A stretch of 64,000 nt of DNA, taken from contig CATNEN010000039.1 in NCBI GenBank assembly GCA_950097015.1, positions 496,001 through 560,000 on the forward strand. The letters run 5' to 3'. Made by a program: the position numbers and the translations under genes. The notes below the pieces were generated by a model. It did not search any database and had not been told where the DNA came from. It saw only the letters and a list, made by a program, of their open reading frames with translations. Below are positions 11,361 to 22,100 of the stretch, one piece after another (positions within the stretch are counted from its first letter, which is position 1; the number at the start of each line of letters is the position of its first letter). This stretch comes from Macrostomum hystrix (Eukaryota; Platyhelminthes; Macrostomidae).

Positions 11361-13105
11361 TCACTCAATGAAGAGGATGCTGTGGAACTGGACGCGGCAC
11401 AAGCGGGACACCTCTTCAGTGACCAAGATGAGGTTGGCTGGCCGAAACTGCGTCACCAGCGCGAAGAAGTCGCGCTTGTCGAACTTCTTAGCCACAAGCC
11501 AGGAGTCGCCGGCGGTCTTGGCCACGGTCTCAGTGTCGACCAGATCACCGTGGCGAAGGTGGTCGGCGTGCACGTCGGCGCAGAGGCGCATGAGGTCCTT
11601 TTTGACAGCCAGGACGCCCGGTCGCTTTGAGCCGTCCGGCTGCACGAACACGGTACTCTTCTGCGCCGAGTTCATGTGGTTAAAGTACAGGAAGCGGATG
11701 TGGCTGTCGCTGCCGCCGCCGGAACCGGAGCCGGCAGAAGAGGCGCCAGTCTCGAGGAGCTGCTGGCTGCAGGCCTGTACGGTATCGCTGGTGCGCCGCA
11801 TGAGGGGCTGAAGTAGGCGGTCCAGCGCCAGGTACTGCTCGTAGGTCACGGGGTCGCCGGCATCAACGAACAGGCAGAGGCTGCTGCGGCCGGACCGGTA
11901 CACCAGCATGTGGCACTCGGCCAGCGAGCTGCCATCCGACCCCGTCAGGAAGAGGCGCGGCACCGAGCCCAGCTGGCTCGGGTCGTCGAGGTTGGGCGGC
12001 CCCGTGATGAAGCTGTGGAAAATGGTTGCAAGGCAGATGCCAGAACTTGGAGGGGTGCAAACCAATTGAAGGGGAATGGCCACTTCAACTACATTATGTT
12101 AAGGAGGTTAAGGCCAACTTCAGTGCTCAGTAAAGTGCATCTAAGCTTCTGGCAGAGTGGCCGAGGACTCACCGACCGAAGGCGCCGGCGCTTCCAATGG
12201 CTCTGTCCAGGTTGCGCAGGTCGTCCTCTGCGTGCCTGGGGAACAGGCTGTGCACCAGGTAGGCGTAAACGCAACGCGTGTCAGCGGGGTGAAGGGAGGT
12301 CCACACCAGCTGGTCGCTATGCAGGTAGGAGGCAAACCGGACGCGGGGGAATGCGGCCTGCACCCGCTGGACCACGCAGTGCACCTGCAGGAAGGCCCGC
12401 TTGCTGAGCGGTAGAAATGTGACACCGCGGTACACCTCAAGCAGCGTGGTCTGGTAGATAGAAAAGCACGAGTGGCTGGGGTCCGCCAGGTACCTGCAAT
12501 TAGGAGAATCTGTAATTAAGCTGATGAATGCCAGCTCCGATTGCATAATCTAGGCAGAATCCTGAGACGCCGAGTAAACCCGCTTAGCGCCCTGCTGGCA
12601 ACAGACGCACTGAGACGCACCTGCTGAAAAAGTGGTTGCACTTCTGTCGCAGAATTTCCACGTTGCCCCGCTCCAGAGTCAAAGCGATTGAGCCCTTGAA
12701 TAAACGGTACATAAGGTAGGCCTGACGCAGCAGCTCCTGACAGACCACGTCCTGCACGTTCTCAGCCAGATACTCGGCGTCCTCCTTCGCTTCTGCAGGT
12801 GCCTGCTGCTGCTGCTGCAGTGGGATCTTGGGCACGGAGAAGCGCATGACAAACCAGTACCCGGGCTCGGGCTCCAGGAACACCTGGCGGTACTTAAGTG
12901 TCGTCAGGCAGCGGACGGGCTGGTCGCTGAAGTCGGCGGTGAAGCGGACCACCGCTTCGGCCAGGCCCACCAACTTTACCTGCGTGTTCAGCTCCGTGCT
13001 GACAGGGTAAAAGTACACAATCTTCTGCGCCTCCTCGCCCTCCCGGGTGCAGAGACCGGGGCTGAAGATGAAGAACTGTTCGCACTGGGCATCGCTGTCT
13101 TCCAT
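11361..13105 (-). CDS. CCZ1: vacuolar fusion protein CCZ1 homologue
   Basis: Three exons: 13105-12621 (ending in phase 2), 12493-12173 and 12012-11361, giving 485 residues, close to the human length. The N-terminus has the family's opening longin-type segment (QFFIFSPGLCTREGEEAQKI). The C-terminus ends with the conserved block DSWLVAKKFDKRDFF, then a strand pattern finishing VQFHSILFIE. CCZ1 pairs with MON1 as the guanine nucleotide exchange factor that loads Rab7 on maturing endosomes, autophagosomes and lysosomes. A CAG-coded glutamine run lies near residue 100 and a glycine/serine insert lies in the last third; both look lineage-specific. The ATG follows a strong CTTCTCCCGCAG acceptor by only 2 nt. 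It lies between RBBP5 and MARF1 on the same strand. Confidence 0.93.
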
Positions 13106-13107
13106 GG

Positions 13108-13109
13108 CT
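13108..13109 (-). other. 3' splice site 2 nt before the CCZ1 start codon
   Basis: The minus strand reads CTTGCTTCTCCCGCAG, then CC and ATG. It is either a spliced-leader acceptor or the end of a 5' UTR intron; no partner donor was identified. Confidence 0.6.
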
Positions 13110-13406
13110 GCGGGAGAAGCAAGGCGTCGCTGATAACTCTCACAATGACTCATAAATGACTCAAACGACTATTTAGGAGTAGCAGCGGCTCCTGAACTGA
13201 AGCCCTGCCTGACAATGCCTGGCTAGGAACAACCCGAGCTGTTAACCCTCACTGAGCTTTAATTCCTATGTGAGGTCTGCAAGGAAAAGTAAACAACCAT
13301 TGACTCGGGGATGACAAACAACGCTGTTCAGCAAATTTCAGCAAATAAGGTGCACACAAAGGCCAAAGCGAAAGTTCAAGATGCAGCCGTCAACTGGTCG
13401 CGAGGC

Positions 13407-13412
13407 TTTATT
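13407..13412 (-). terminator. polyadenylation signal for RBBP5
   Basis: AATAAA on the minus strand about 370 nt after the RBBP5 stop codon and only about 300 nt before the CCZ1 start codon. Confidence 0.5.
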
Positions 13413-13783
13413 GAGTGCAATTACGAGCATTAGCTGTCAGAGGCTGGGAGTCGCAAGAACGGGCAACAGCAACAGCAGCTGTACGAATCGGTAAGCTAAA
13501 CAGAAAAATTGCAAAAAGGGAACTGATAAGGTCTGAGTTAGACTCATAAAGGTAAGGCTACATGTTAAGCCTTAGCACCCAATTAATAATTAGGACTAAT
13601 GCCTGAGTTAGACTCATAAAGGTAAGGCTACATGTAAAGCCTTAGCACCCAATTAATAATTAGGACTAATGCCTGAGTTACTGTCAAAGCTTGTTGTTGC
13701 GAAACAAGCGAAAAGTTAGTTACAGGGACATAAAAGCGAATGGACTATTGCCAGGGAAATTGTCTCAGAGGTGGCAGCTGTTG

Positions 13784-16700
13784 TCACTTTCGGCTGCCGC
13801 CGCTGCGGTGATGCTGGTGATGGCCGCCAGCGCGGGACGAAGACTTCCGGGACGCGGAGCTGGGAGAACCGGGCGGCCCGGCAGGCTGCAGCTGCTGGGC
13901 TGCAGCGGCTGAAGAAACCGACTTCTTCGGCGGCGCAGAGGCTGCGTCAGTCGAGTGCGAGGACGAAGTGGACTGCTGGCGGCTGGCGGTGGGCGGCTTC
14001 TTGGTGCCGGACTGCAGAAACGGGTGCACCTCGTCAGCCGGAGCGCCCGGCAGCTCGATGTCATGGGTTCGTGTCTTGCGCCGCTTGGCGTCGGGGCTGA
14101 CACCGGAGACGCCGGCGCCGGCTGGTCGCTTCTTGTCCGGACTGGCGGCTGGCAGCGACTGGTCGGACAGAGTTTGGTCGGCCTCGTCGATCTGGGCGTG
14201 GAGAACAAACGGTACGGCGAATTACTAAGGCTAGTTACACTAGACAGAGCAGTGAGTTTGAAACCAGTACGGAAGGCCCAGTTTGTCAGTGAATTCGCTA
14301 AGGCTAGTTACACTAGACAGAGCAGTGAGTTTGAAACCAGTACGGAAGGCCCAGTTTGTCAGTGAATTCGCTAAGGCTAGTTACACTAGACAGAGCAGTG
14401 AGTTTGAAACCAGTACGGCAGGCCCAGTTTGTCAGTGAATTCGCTAAGGCTAGTTACACTAGACAGAGCAGTGAGTTTGAAACCAGTACGGAAGGCCCAG
14501 TTTGTCAGTGAATAAGCGATAAAATCTGGAGCGTCTAATCAGCCACAGCAAATAAAAATTAGCGCATCTCCCAGCCACACAGCAGCAGTCACCTCAGGAG
14601 CCACGGGAAGGAACAGCAGAGTGTCCGGGTCCGCTTCCTCGTCCGAGCTGAGCAGCGCCTGCACCGGCTCGCAGCGCTCCACGTCCACTTCTTCGTCGGA
14701 CTGGCCGGCCGAGGGCGCTGGCGCTGCCTTTGGCTCCGCGTCCTCATCGGAGAGGTCGAACTCGCTCTCACGCTCCTCGTACTCCACGTTCTCGTCCAGC
14801 TCCTTGAAGTCTGGCGCGAATGCACTCCAGTTTTGTACCTGACGTGAGAATAGCAGGCAGTGTGTGAAATGGAGTGGGCAGAGCTGGCGCATGCGGGAGG
14901 CAGTGTGTGAAATGGAGTGGGCAGAGCTGGCGCATGCGGGAGGCAGTGTGTGAAATGGAGTGGGCAGAGCTGGCGCATGCGGGAGGCAGTGTGTGAAATG
15001 GAGTGGGCAGAGCTGGCGCATGCGGGAGGCAGTGTGTGAAATGGAGTGGGCAGAGCTGGCGCATGCGGGAGGCAGTGTGTGAAATGGAGTGGGCAGAGCT
15101 GGCGCATGCGGGAGGCAGTGTGTGAAATGGAGTGGGCAGAGCTGGCGCATGCGGGAGGCAGTGTGTGAAATGGAGTGGGCAGAGCTGGCGCATGCGGGAG
15201 GCAGTGTGTGAAATTGAGTGGGCAGAGCTGGCGCATGCGGGAGGCAGTGAGTGAAATGGAGTGGGCAGAGCTGGCGCATGCGGGAGGCAGTGAGTGAAAT
15301 GGAGTGGGCAGAGCTGGTGCATGCGGGAGGCAGTGAGTGAAATGGAGTGGGCAGAGCTGGTGCATGCGGGAGGCAGTGAGTGAAATGGAGTGGGCAGAGC
15401 TGGCGCATGCGGGAGGCAGTGTGTGAAATGGAGTGGGCAGAGCTGGCGCATGCGGGAGGCAGTGTGTGAAATGGAGTGGGCAGAGCTGGCGCATGCGGGA
15501 GGCAGTGTGTGAAATGGAGTGGGCAGAGCTGGCGCATGCGGGAGGCAGTGTGCAATAACAGCTGAAAAAGTGAGAGCACCTGGCTCTGGCTCCACACGGT
15601 GACGAGGCCATTGGAGATGGAGCAGATGATGGGTCGCAGAGGGTGCCAGACCACATCTAGCAGAGTCTCGCCCTTGGTGCCGTGCAGCATCTTGACCATC
15701 GCGCCTCCGATGCGGTCCCAGATGTAAATGGAGTGCGCCTTCATGGAGCCGGCGCAAACGTACTCGCCGTCTCCGCTAAAGCAGCACTTGCGCCAGTGGT
15801 TGCCAGTCACCAGGTCCTGCACAAGGGGCGAAGGCAAGGAGATAACTTACAAAAAGCGCGGGGGTAATAAATTAAAACAATGACAAACATATTAAAACCC
15901 GGTATTTGCCAACCTTGAGCTTCTGTAGAGGCTCCACTTCCTGATTGCGCCGGGCCTCCAGCACAATGTCACAGGAGTACACGCGTACTATGCGGTCCGA
16001 GCAGTTTAGCAGGAAATTCCTCTGCTTGCGAGCGAACTCGATTGACTTCACCGCCGTGTTGGACGTGGCCGGCGTGGCGCGGAAGGCAGCAACCGGGCGG
16101 AGGGTGCGCGTCTGAAGGAAAGTCAAAAAGCTACCCTTGTAACTTTAGACAGCGATTTAAGACCTAGGAACCTACACAACAGCCACCGACCTTCCTAGAT
16201 AAACACAACAGCCACCGACCTTCCTAGATAAACACAACAGCCACCGACCTTCCTAGATAAACACAACAGCCACCGACCTTCCTAGATAAACACAACAGCC
16301 ACCGACCTTCCTAGATAACACAACAGCCACCGACATTCCTAGATAAACACAACAGCCACCGACCTTCCTAGATAAACACAACAGCCACCGACCTTCCTAG
16401 ATAAACACAACAGCCACCGACCTTCCTAGATAAACACAACAGCCACCGACCTTCCTAGATAAACATAGCAGCCACCGACCTTCCTAGATAAACATAACAG
16501 CCACCGACCTTCCTAGATAAACATAACAGCCACCGACCTTCCTAGATAAACACAACAGCCACCGACCTTCCTAGATAAACACAACAGCCACCGACCTTCC
16601 TAGATAAACATAGCAGCCACCGACCTTCCTAGATAAACATAACAGCCACCGACCTTCCTAGATAAACATAACAGCCACCGACCTTCCTAGATAAACATAA

Positions 16701-18252
16701 CAGCCACCGACCTTCCTAGATAAACATAACAGCCACCGAACTTCCTAGATAAACAATACAGCTACGTGAACATACTGGATTGTTAATTACACTGCTAACA
16801 AGCACACCAAGCACACAGCTGCGTGAATTGATCGAATAAGCAATTCAGCATCCTGAACCATCAATTGCAATGCACGGCAAGACAAACAAATATACAACCA
16901 CACAAACTGGCACAGCCGGCTGACCCGCCCACCTGGTACACGGCTACTCGGCCCCGCGAGTTGCCAACGTAGATGTGATCGCCGCGTGCGTTGAAGGCAG
17001 CGGCAGTGCTGAATTCGCCCTCCTCGTCGGCCGGCAGAGAGCTGTGGCTGCCGGTCTCTGCGTCAACAAGCACTGGCGGGTGCCGCATGGGGCACACCAA
17101 CAGCTTCTGGCTGCTGCGCGGATGGAAAGCAGCTCTGGGCTCGCAAGAATGTAGAAAGAGAACAAAAATTACACTCTAATAATGAGACTGCGGGGATAGA
17201 GTGCCAGAAGGTTCAAGAGCGGAGCACATTGGGTTGTAAGGTCTGAGAGGCAGCTCAAGGTTCAGGGAGCGGAGCAGATGGGGGGTGAGGCCTGAGAGGC
17301 AGCTCAAGGTTCAGGGAGCGGAGCAGATGGGGGGTGAGGCCTGAGAGGCAGCTCAAGGTTCAGGGAGCGGAGCAGATGGGGCGGTGAGGCCTGAGAGGCA
17401 GCTCAAGGTTCAGGGAGCGGAGCAGATGGGGCGGTGAGGCCTGAGAGGCAGCTCAAGGTTCAGGGAGCGGAGCAGATGGGGCGGTGAGGCCTGAGAGGCA
17501 GCTCAAGGTTCAGGGAGCGGAGCAGATGGGGGGTGAGGCCTGAGAGGCAGCTCAAGGTTCAGGGAGCGGAGCAGATGGGGCGGTGAGGCCTGAGAGGCAG
17601 CTCAAGGTTCAGGGAGCGGAGCAGATGGGGGGTGAGGACTGAGAGGCAGCTCAAGGTTCAGGGAGCGGAGCAGATGGGGGGTGAGGTCTGAGAGGCAGCT
17701 CAAGGTTCAGGGAGCGGAGCAGATGGGGCGGTGAGGTCTGAGAGGCAGCTCAGGGTTCAGGGAGCGGAGCAGATGGGGGTGAGGACTGAGAGGCAGCTCA
17801 AGGTTCAGGGAGCGGAGCAGATAGAGCGGTGAGGCCTGAGAGGGACATTGGCTGTTTTGTCAGTAACAGAGAGCTATAAGCTCCTCGCTGCATAACAAGA
17901 TTGGCAAAGCGACTCACTTGAGCACAGGAGACGGGAAGCGAAAGAGCTTGTCGCACTCGCCAGTGAGCACATCCCAAAGCGCCACAGTGTTGTCTGTGGA
18001 GGCGGTAAGCAGCTTCTTAGAGTCGCGGCTCCAGCTGAGGGAGCAGACGGTGACCGCGTGTGCCGTGATGGTCTTGGCGATGCCGCGCGTTAGAAAGTCC
18101 CAGATGACCACACGGCCATCGTTGCAGCCGACAGCCAGCAGGGTGCCGAAGCGGTTGAAGGCGCAGGTCACGGCGAAGGAGACGCAGTCCAGCACGCCGT
18201 CATTCTCCTCGGGGTAATTCTTGTGGAAGGACTCGAGCAGCTCGAGGTTCAT
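13784..18252 (-). CDS. RBBP5: RBBP5, WD40 subunit of COMPASS/MLL histone H3K4 methyltransferase complexes
   Basis: Six exons: 18252-17918, 17134-16933, 16111-15914, 15816-15580, 14838-14593, 14191-13784. Borders are GT-AG with consistent phase, giving 541 residues (human 538). It starts MNLELLESFHKNYPEE as in vertebrates. The WD40 propeller is recognisable throughout (LLAVGCNDGRVVIWDFLTRG; CCFSGDGEYVCAGS). After the propeller come the ASH2L/SET-contacting segment (NWSAFAPDFKELDENVEYEE), an acidic stretch and DEEVDVERCEP, which matches the WDR5-binding motif. The C-terminus has KRRKTRTHDIEL and DEVHPFL, as in other animals, then a Ser/Ala-rich tail ending in His/Gly/Ser. It is a nuclear scaffold of the WDR5-RBBP5-ASH2L-DPY30 module. 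Most introns hold private minisatellites. Confidence 0.97.
14219..14513. repeat. 73-bp tandem repeat, four copies, in an RBBP5 intron
   Basis: Near-identical units contain CTAAGGCTAGTTACACTAGA and GAAACCAGTACGGAAGGCCC. It lies between the last two RBBP5 exons. Confidence 0.95.
14858..15553. repeat. 44-bp minisatellite in an RBBP5 intron
   Basis: About 15 copies of a unit containing GGCAGTGTGTGAAATGGAGT and GGGCAGAGCTGGCGCATGCG, between the exons 15816-15580 and 14838-14593. It lacks stops in several minus-strand frames, so a continuous open frame joins the two RBBP5 exons through it. Confidence 0.95.
16172..16770. repeat. 29-bp minisatellite in an RBBP5 intron
   Basis: About 20 copies of AGATAAACACAACAGCCACC plus GACCTTCCT, with AACATAGC and AACATAAC variants clustered in the second half. 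Confidence 0.95.
17222..17845. repeat. minisatellite of about 50 bp in the first RBBP5 intron
   Basis: About 12-13 copies containing GAGAGGCAGCTCAAGGTTCA and GGGAGCGGAGCAGATGGGG. The length varies at the G-run before GGTGAGG. Confidence 0.95.
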
Positions 18253-18254
18253 GG

Positions 18255-18262
18255 CTGCAGCT
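18255..18262 (-). other. 3' splice sites just before the RBBP5 start codon
   Basis: The minus strand reads TTCCACAGCCCCCGCAG then CTGCAGCC and ATG. Three AG candidates follow one another; the last AG is 2 nt and the CCCGCAG is 8 nt before the ATG. Confidence 0.5.
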
Positions 18263-18839
18263 GCGGGGGCTGTGGAAATTCCGCATTACACCACTAACAG
18301 CTAACAAACCACACCGAATTTTCCACCTGTTCTGCTCCCAATCAGGACCTGCAAATAGACTCCAGGTAGGTGTGGAAGCCTTGCAAGCGCTCCATGAGAA
18401 GGGCATCTGAAGGCACCACTTAGATAGAATTTAGGACTATGACTGAGTTCGCCAAAAATGAGATGAGTGAAGAACCGCCTGAGTTGAAAGTATTGCTACA
18501 GATAGAAGTAGTACGTGTATATTTGAGTGGTAACACAAAAATGCTACAAAGAATAACGAATAACAAAGAATAATAAAGAATAATATAGAATGGGGAAAAT
18601 GACTGCGGCAGCAGGCGATAAAAGAATGCGAATGCTGAGGCACAGCCGCAGTGACGGTCTGCGCACCGCAGTAAGGCGGGGGCGAAGAACAGGTAAAAAT
18701 GAAGCAGTAAATTGGTAAAAATACGCATGACAGAGCTAAACCAATAGGGATATCTTGAAGTAAATAAAAACTCTGTTTAAAAATCCTGCAGCTTTCTACA
18801 TAAAGCATAAACAGCACCTAGTAAGGTAAGCGGAGGAAA

Positions 18840-18845
18840 TTTATT
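18840..18845 (-). terminator. possible polyadenylation signal of the giant coiled-coil gene
   Basis: AATAAA on the minus strand about 260 nt after the proposed stop at 19,103 and about 590 nt before the RBBP5 start codon. Confidence 0.35.
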
Positions 18846-18988
18846 ATGCGAAACTAATAACAAGGAAATGTAAAAAGAAATCCTAAAAGACTGGATTAAA
18901 AACATAGGTAGGCTGTATAGCTTGCGTTAGAATACATGCCGTCACGGAAACTGCCTTTTATAGTTAGCCTACTTGACTAGAGCTGACA

Positions 18989-19138
18989 GCCGAAGGGAGC
19001 CGCTAAGACAGAGGCTGGTGGCCATGCCACGCAGGCGGGCCGAAGGGAGCCGCTAAGACAGAGGCTGGTGGCCATGCCACGCAGGCGGGCCGAAGGGAGC
19101 CGCTAAGACAGAGGCTGGTGGCCATGCCACGCAGGCGT
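18989..19138. repeat. 50-bp repeat, three copies
   Basis: Units contain GCCGAAGGGAGCCGCTAAGA and GAGGCTGGTGGCCATGCCAC. The third copy supplies the proposed stop codon and last residues of the giant gene, so the C-terminus of that protein is repeat-derived if the model is right. Confidence 0.93.
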
Positions 19139-22100
19139 GCTGAGACGCCGGTAGAAGAAAGGCCGACAGCTGTGCGGCCAGTCCTCGTTGCCATCGTGAG
19201 AGGTGTCAGTCGTCAGCGGCCGCGTCATCAGGAACAGGCGCCGGCTCCCGCCGCCACCGCTGATCAAATCTATCGCGGTCTTCCCGACTGGCGCCGACAG
19301 CAAGGACTGAGGGCTCGGAGCCTTGGGCAGTGACGCGGTCGACTCGACGCTGCTGCGGCGCTTGCTGCCCTTCTGTTCTGGCGAGGTCTCCGGAGCACCC
19401 AGGCTGCAGCGGAGCTGGTCAACAGCGGCCTGATGGGCCAGCGCAGCCTCACTGGCTGTCATCGTGTCAAATGTGCACTCCTGGCGAATCGATGACTGGA
19501 AGGCAGGTATTTTTCAGACTCCACTAAATCAAAACTGCGCGTCCTACCTCCCAGGTAAGAATCTACTCCACTAAATCAAAACCGTGCGTCCTACCTCCCA
19601 GGTGAGAATCTACTCCACTAAATCAAAACTGCGCGTCCTACCTCCCAGGTAAGAATCTACTCCACTAAATCAAAACCGTGCGTCCTATCTCCCAGGTAAG
19701 AATCTACTCCACTAAATCAAAACTGCGCGTCCTACCTCCCAGGTAAGAATCTACTCCACTAAATCAAAACCGTGCGTCCTACCTCCCAGGTGAGAATCTA
19801 CTCCACTAAATCAAAACTGCGCGTCCTACCTCCCAGGTAAGAATCTACTCCACTAAATCAAAACCGTGCGTCCTACCTCCCAGGTAAGAATCTACTCCAC
19901 TAAATCAAAACTGCGCGTCCTACCTCCCAGGTAAGAATCTACTCCACTAAATCAAAACCGTGCGTCCTACCTCCCAGGTGAGAATCTACTCCACTAAATC
20001 AAAACCGCGCGTCCTACCTCCCAGGTAAGAATCTACTCCACTAAATCAAAACCGTGCGTCCTACCTCCCAGGTGAGAATCTACTCCACTAAATCAAAACT
20101 GCGCGTCCTACCTCCCAGGTAAGAATCTACTCCACTAAATCAAAACCGTGCGTCCTACCTCCCAGGTGAGAATCTACTCCACTAAATCAAAACCGCGCGT
20201 CCTACCTCCCAGGTAAGAATGTACTCCACTAAATCAAAACCGTGCGTCCTACCTCCCAGGTAAGAATCTACTCCACTAAATCAAAACCGTGCGTCCTACC
20301 TCCCAGGTAAGAATCTACTCCACTAAATCAAAACCGTGCCGCTTTTCTAGGAAAAGTTAGCACAAGGCTCCAACGAATAAATGAAAACAAGTCCTTCAAA
20401 TACTGTTCGCAAACATGAACAGTACTGGCGCCAGATGAAGAAAACTAATGCGGCGATCGGGCATCTGATTGGCTGAATCAATTGCTGTTGCGATAGTCTT
20501 TCACCCGAGTGCCTTTAAATTATTCTTGCATTCGATTTATTAATCTAACGAAGTTCGTCAGGTTGCACTCGTTCACTCATCAGCACAGGATGTGCAATGG
20601 CAGTTATAATGCTGTTATACCTGGAATTGCTGAGAGTTCTGTTTATCGGTTTGACAATAGAGCTGCTCAGGAGCACGTGCCCGCAATCTTTCCCAACTGC
20701 GCCAGCATTTTCATTCTACTTTTATTTAAACCAAGTGACGTAACACAGCTAAGCAGATACAACACCAACGAATATCCGAAGGCTGAAAGTCTGCAGACAT
20801 CCAGCAGATAAAAATTGTGGAACCAACACAATGTCCCGTAGCAGGGAATAAGGCAACAGCAAATTGACATAATGAATAGGAAAGTTGCAATCAAAACACA
20901 TTTACCTACTGCCAGCAGTTCAGGCGGGCAGCAGCAGCTGGCATTGCCACCGCTTGTTCTGCATGCAGTTCGACTTCGGTCCAGATTATATGGATCAGTA
21001 GCAATACAGGTAACCAATTAGCGATCAAGAGATACATAAGCACTGCTGCTGGGATAAACATGCCGGCATAAAAATGGGGAATAAAACACAAAAAGAAAGA
21101 AAAATATCCCATAAAATGAGCTGAGAGCCGTTGGCTACACGTAGCGGAGGAGGATAAACTAAGGCGGGGATTCCCAGGAATCACAAATAGCGAAGCTGGT
21201 GCATCCGCTCGCTTCACCAGAAAATTAGGAGAGAAAAAATATAAATAGCACAAAAAGCATCTAGGTGTCTGAAAGCGAGAAAGAAAATCAGTTACAGAGA
21301 ATGAAACTAAATCACAGCAACAATGTGGGCATATAAACATGTAGAAAAAGGCTTAGTGCAAGGCGGAAGTGAAAGCGCGGAGCAAGCGCAATGAGGATGA
21401 CAGGGTCAATGATTTCACAACTCACTTTCCAATTAAAATTAGCTCAGATCTTAAAACTCATCCCTGATAAACACTGATCTCGCTAGGCAACTCTAGTTAG
21501 CTCAGATCTTAAAACTCATCCCTGATAAACACTGATCTCGCTAGGCAACTCTAGTTAGCTCAGATCTTAAAACTCATCCCTGATAAACACTGATCTCGCT
21601 AGGCAACTCTAATTAGCTCAGATCGCGCTGCTCAACTCAAACGAGCTCAAATCTCAAAGGTTGTACATAAATTTAGTTTCACGCTGCGAGTCCTATAGAT
21701 CACTGCTGCTTCACTTCCGGCTGAAGAACGATCTGCTAAAATGCGGCGCCTGCCGCTGCTGCTGACGAGAGGTGCAGCACAGCTGGGACCGCAGCCGGCG
21801 CACCAGGGAGCCGTGTTCAACCTCCGCGACAATTCGCTCCCGACGCAGCCACTCGACGGAGCCGCTTCGGGGCCAGCCAGAGCGACGTTGGGTTGCCGAC
21901 TCGCCATTGGAACCCATCAGCGCCGTCCAGGGCAGTGGCAACAGGCGGCCGCAGTCATCAACGGCCTCGGCAGCATCCAGCCAGTCGCGGCAGTGTGCCA
22001 AGAAAGTACGCGTCTGGAGGCACTCTGCGCAGCCATTAGCGCCGGTGCCCACGGCCTGAATGAGGTCACGCACCACTTGCAGCGCCGACTGCGAGGCGCC

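Larger units (their letters stand above)
13106..13783. other. short intergenic region between RBBP5 and CCZ1
   Basis: A 679-bp gap holding the RBBP5 3' UTR and a tandem duplication of about 70 bp (13,532-13,680, containing GACTCATAAAGGTAAGGCTA). No gene was seen. Confidence 0.7.

Noticed and set aside
14539-15837. A 432-residue continuous frame across two RBBP5 exons
   Set aside because: The middle is a 44-bp minisatellite; the conserved RBBP5 sequence continues exactly from the donor at 15580 to the acceptor at 14838, so it is an intron without stops.
16172-16770. CRISPR-like array
   Set aside because: The units abut directly with no unique spacers, and the setting is a eukaryotic intron.
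20667-21340. Hydrophobic minus-strand frames resembling a membrane protein
   Set aside because: AT-rich, no conserved motif, no splice context; hydrophobic frames are common in such sequence.
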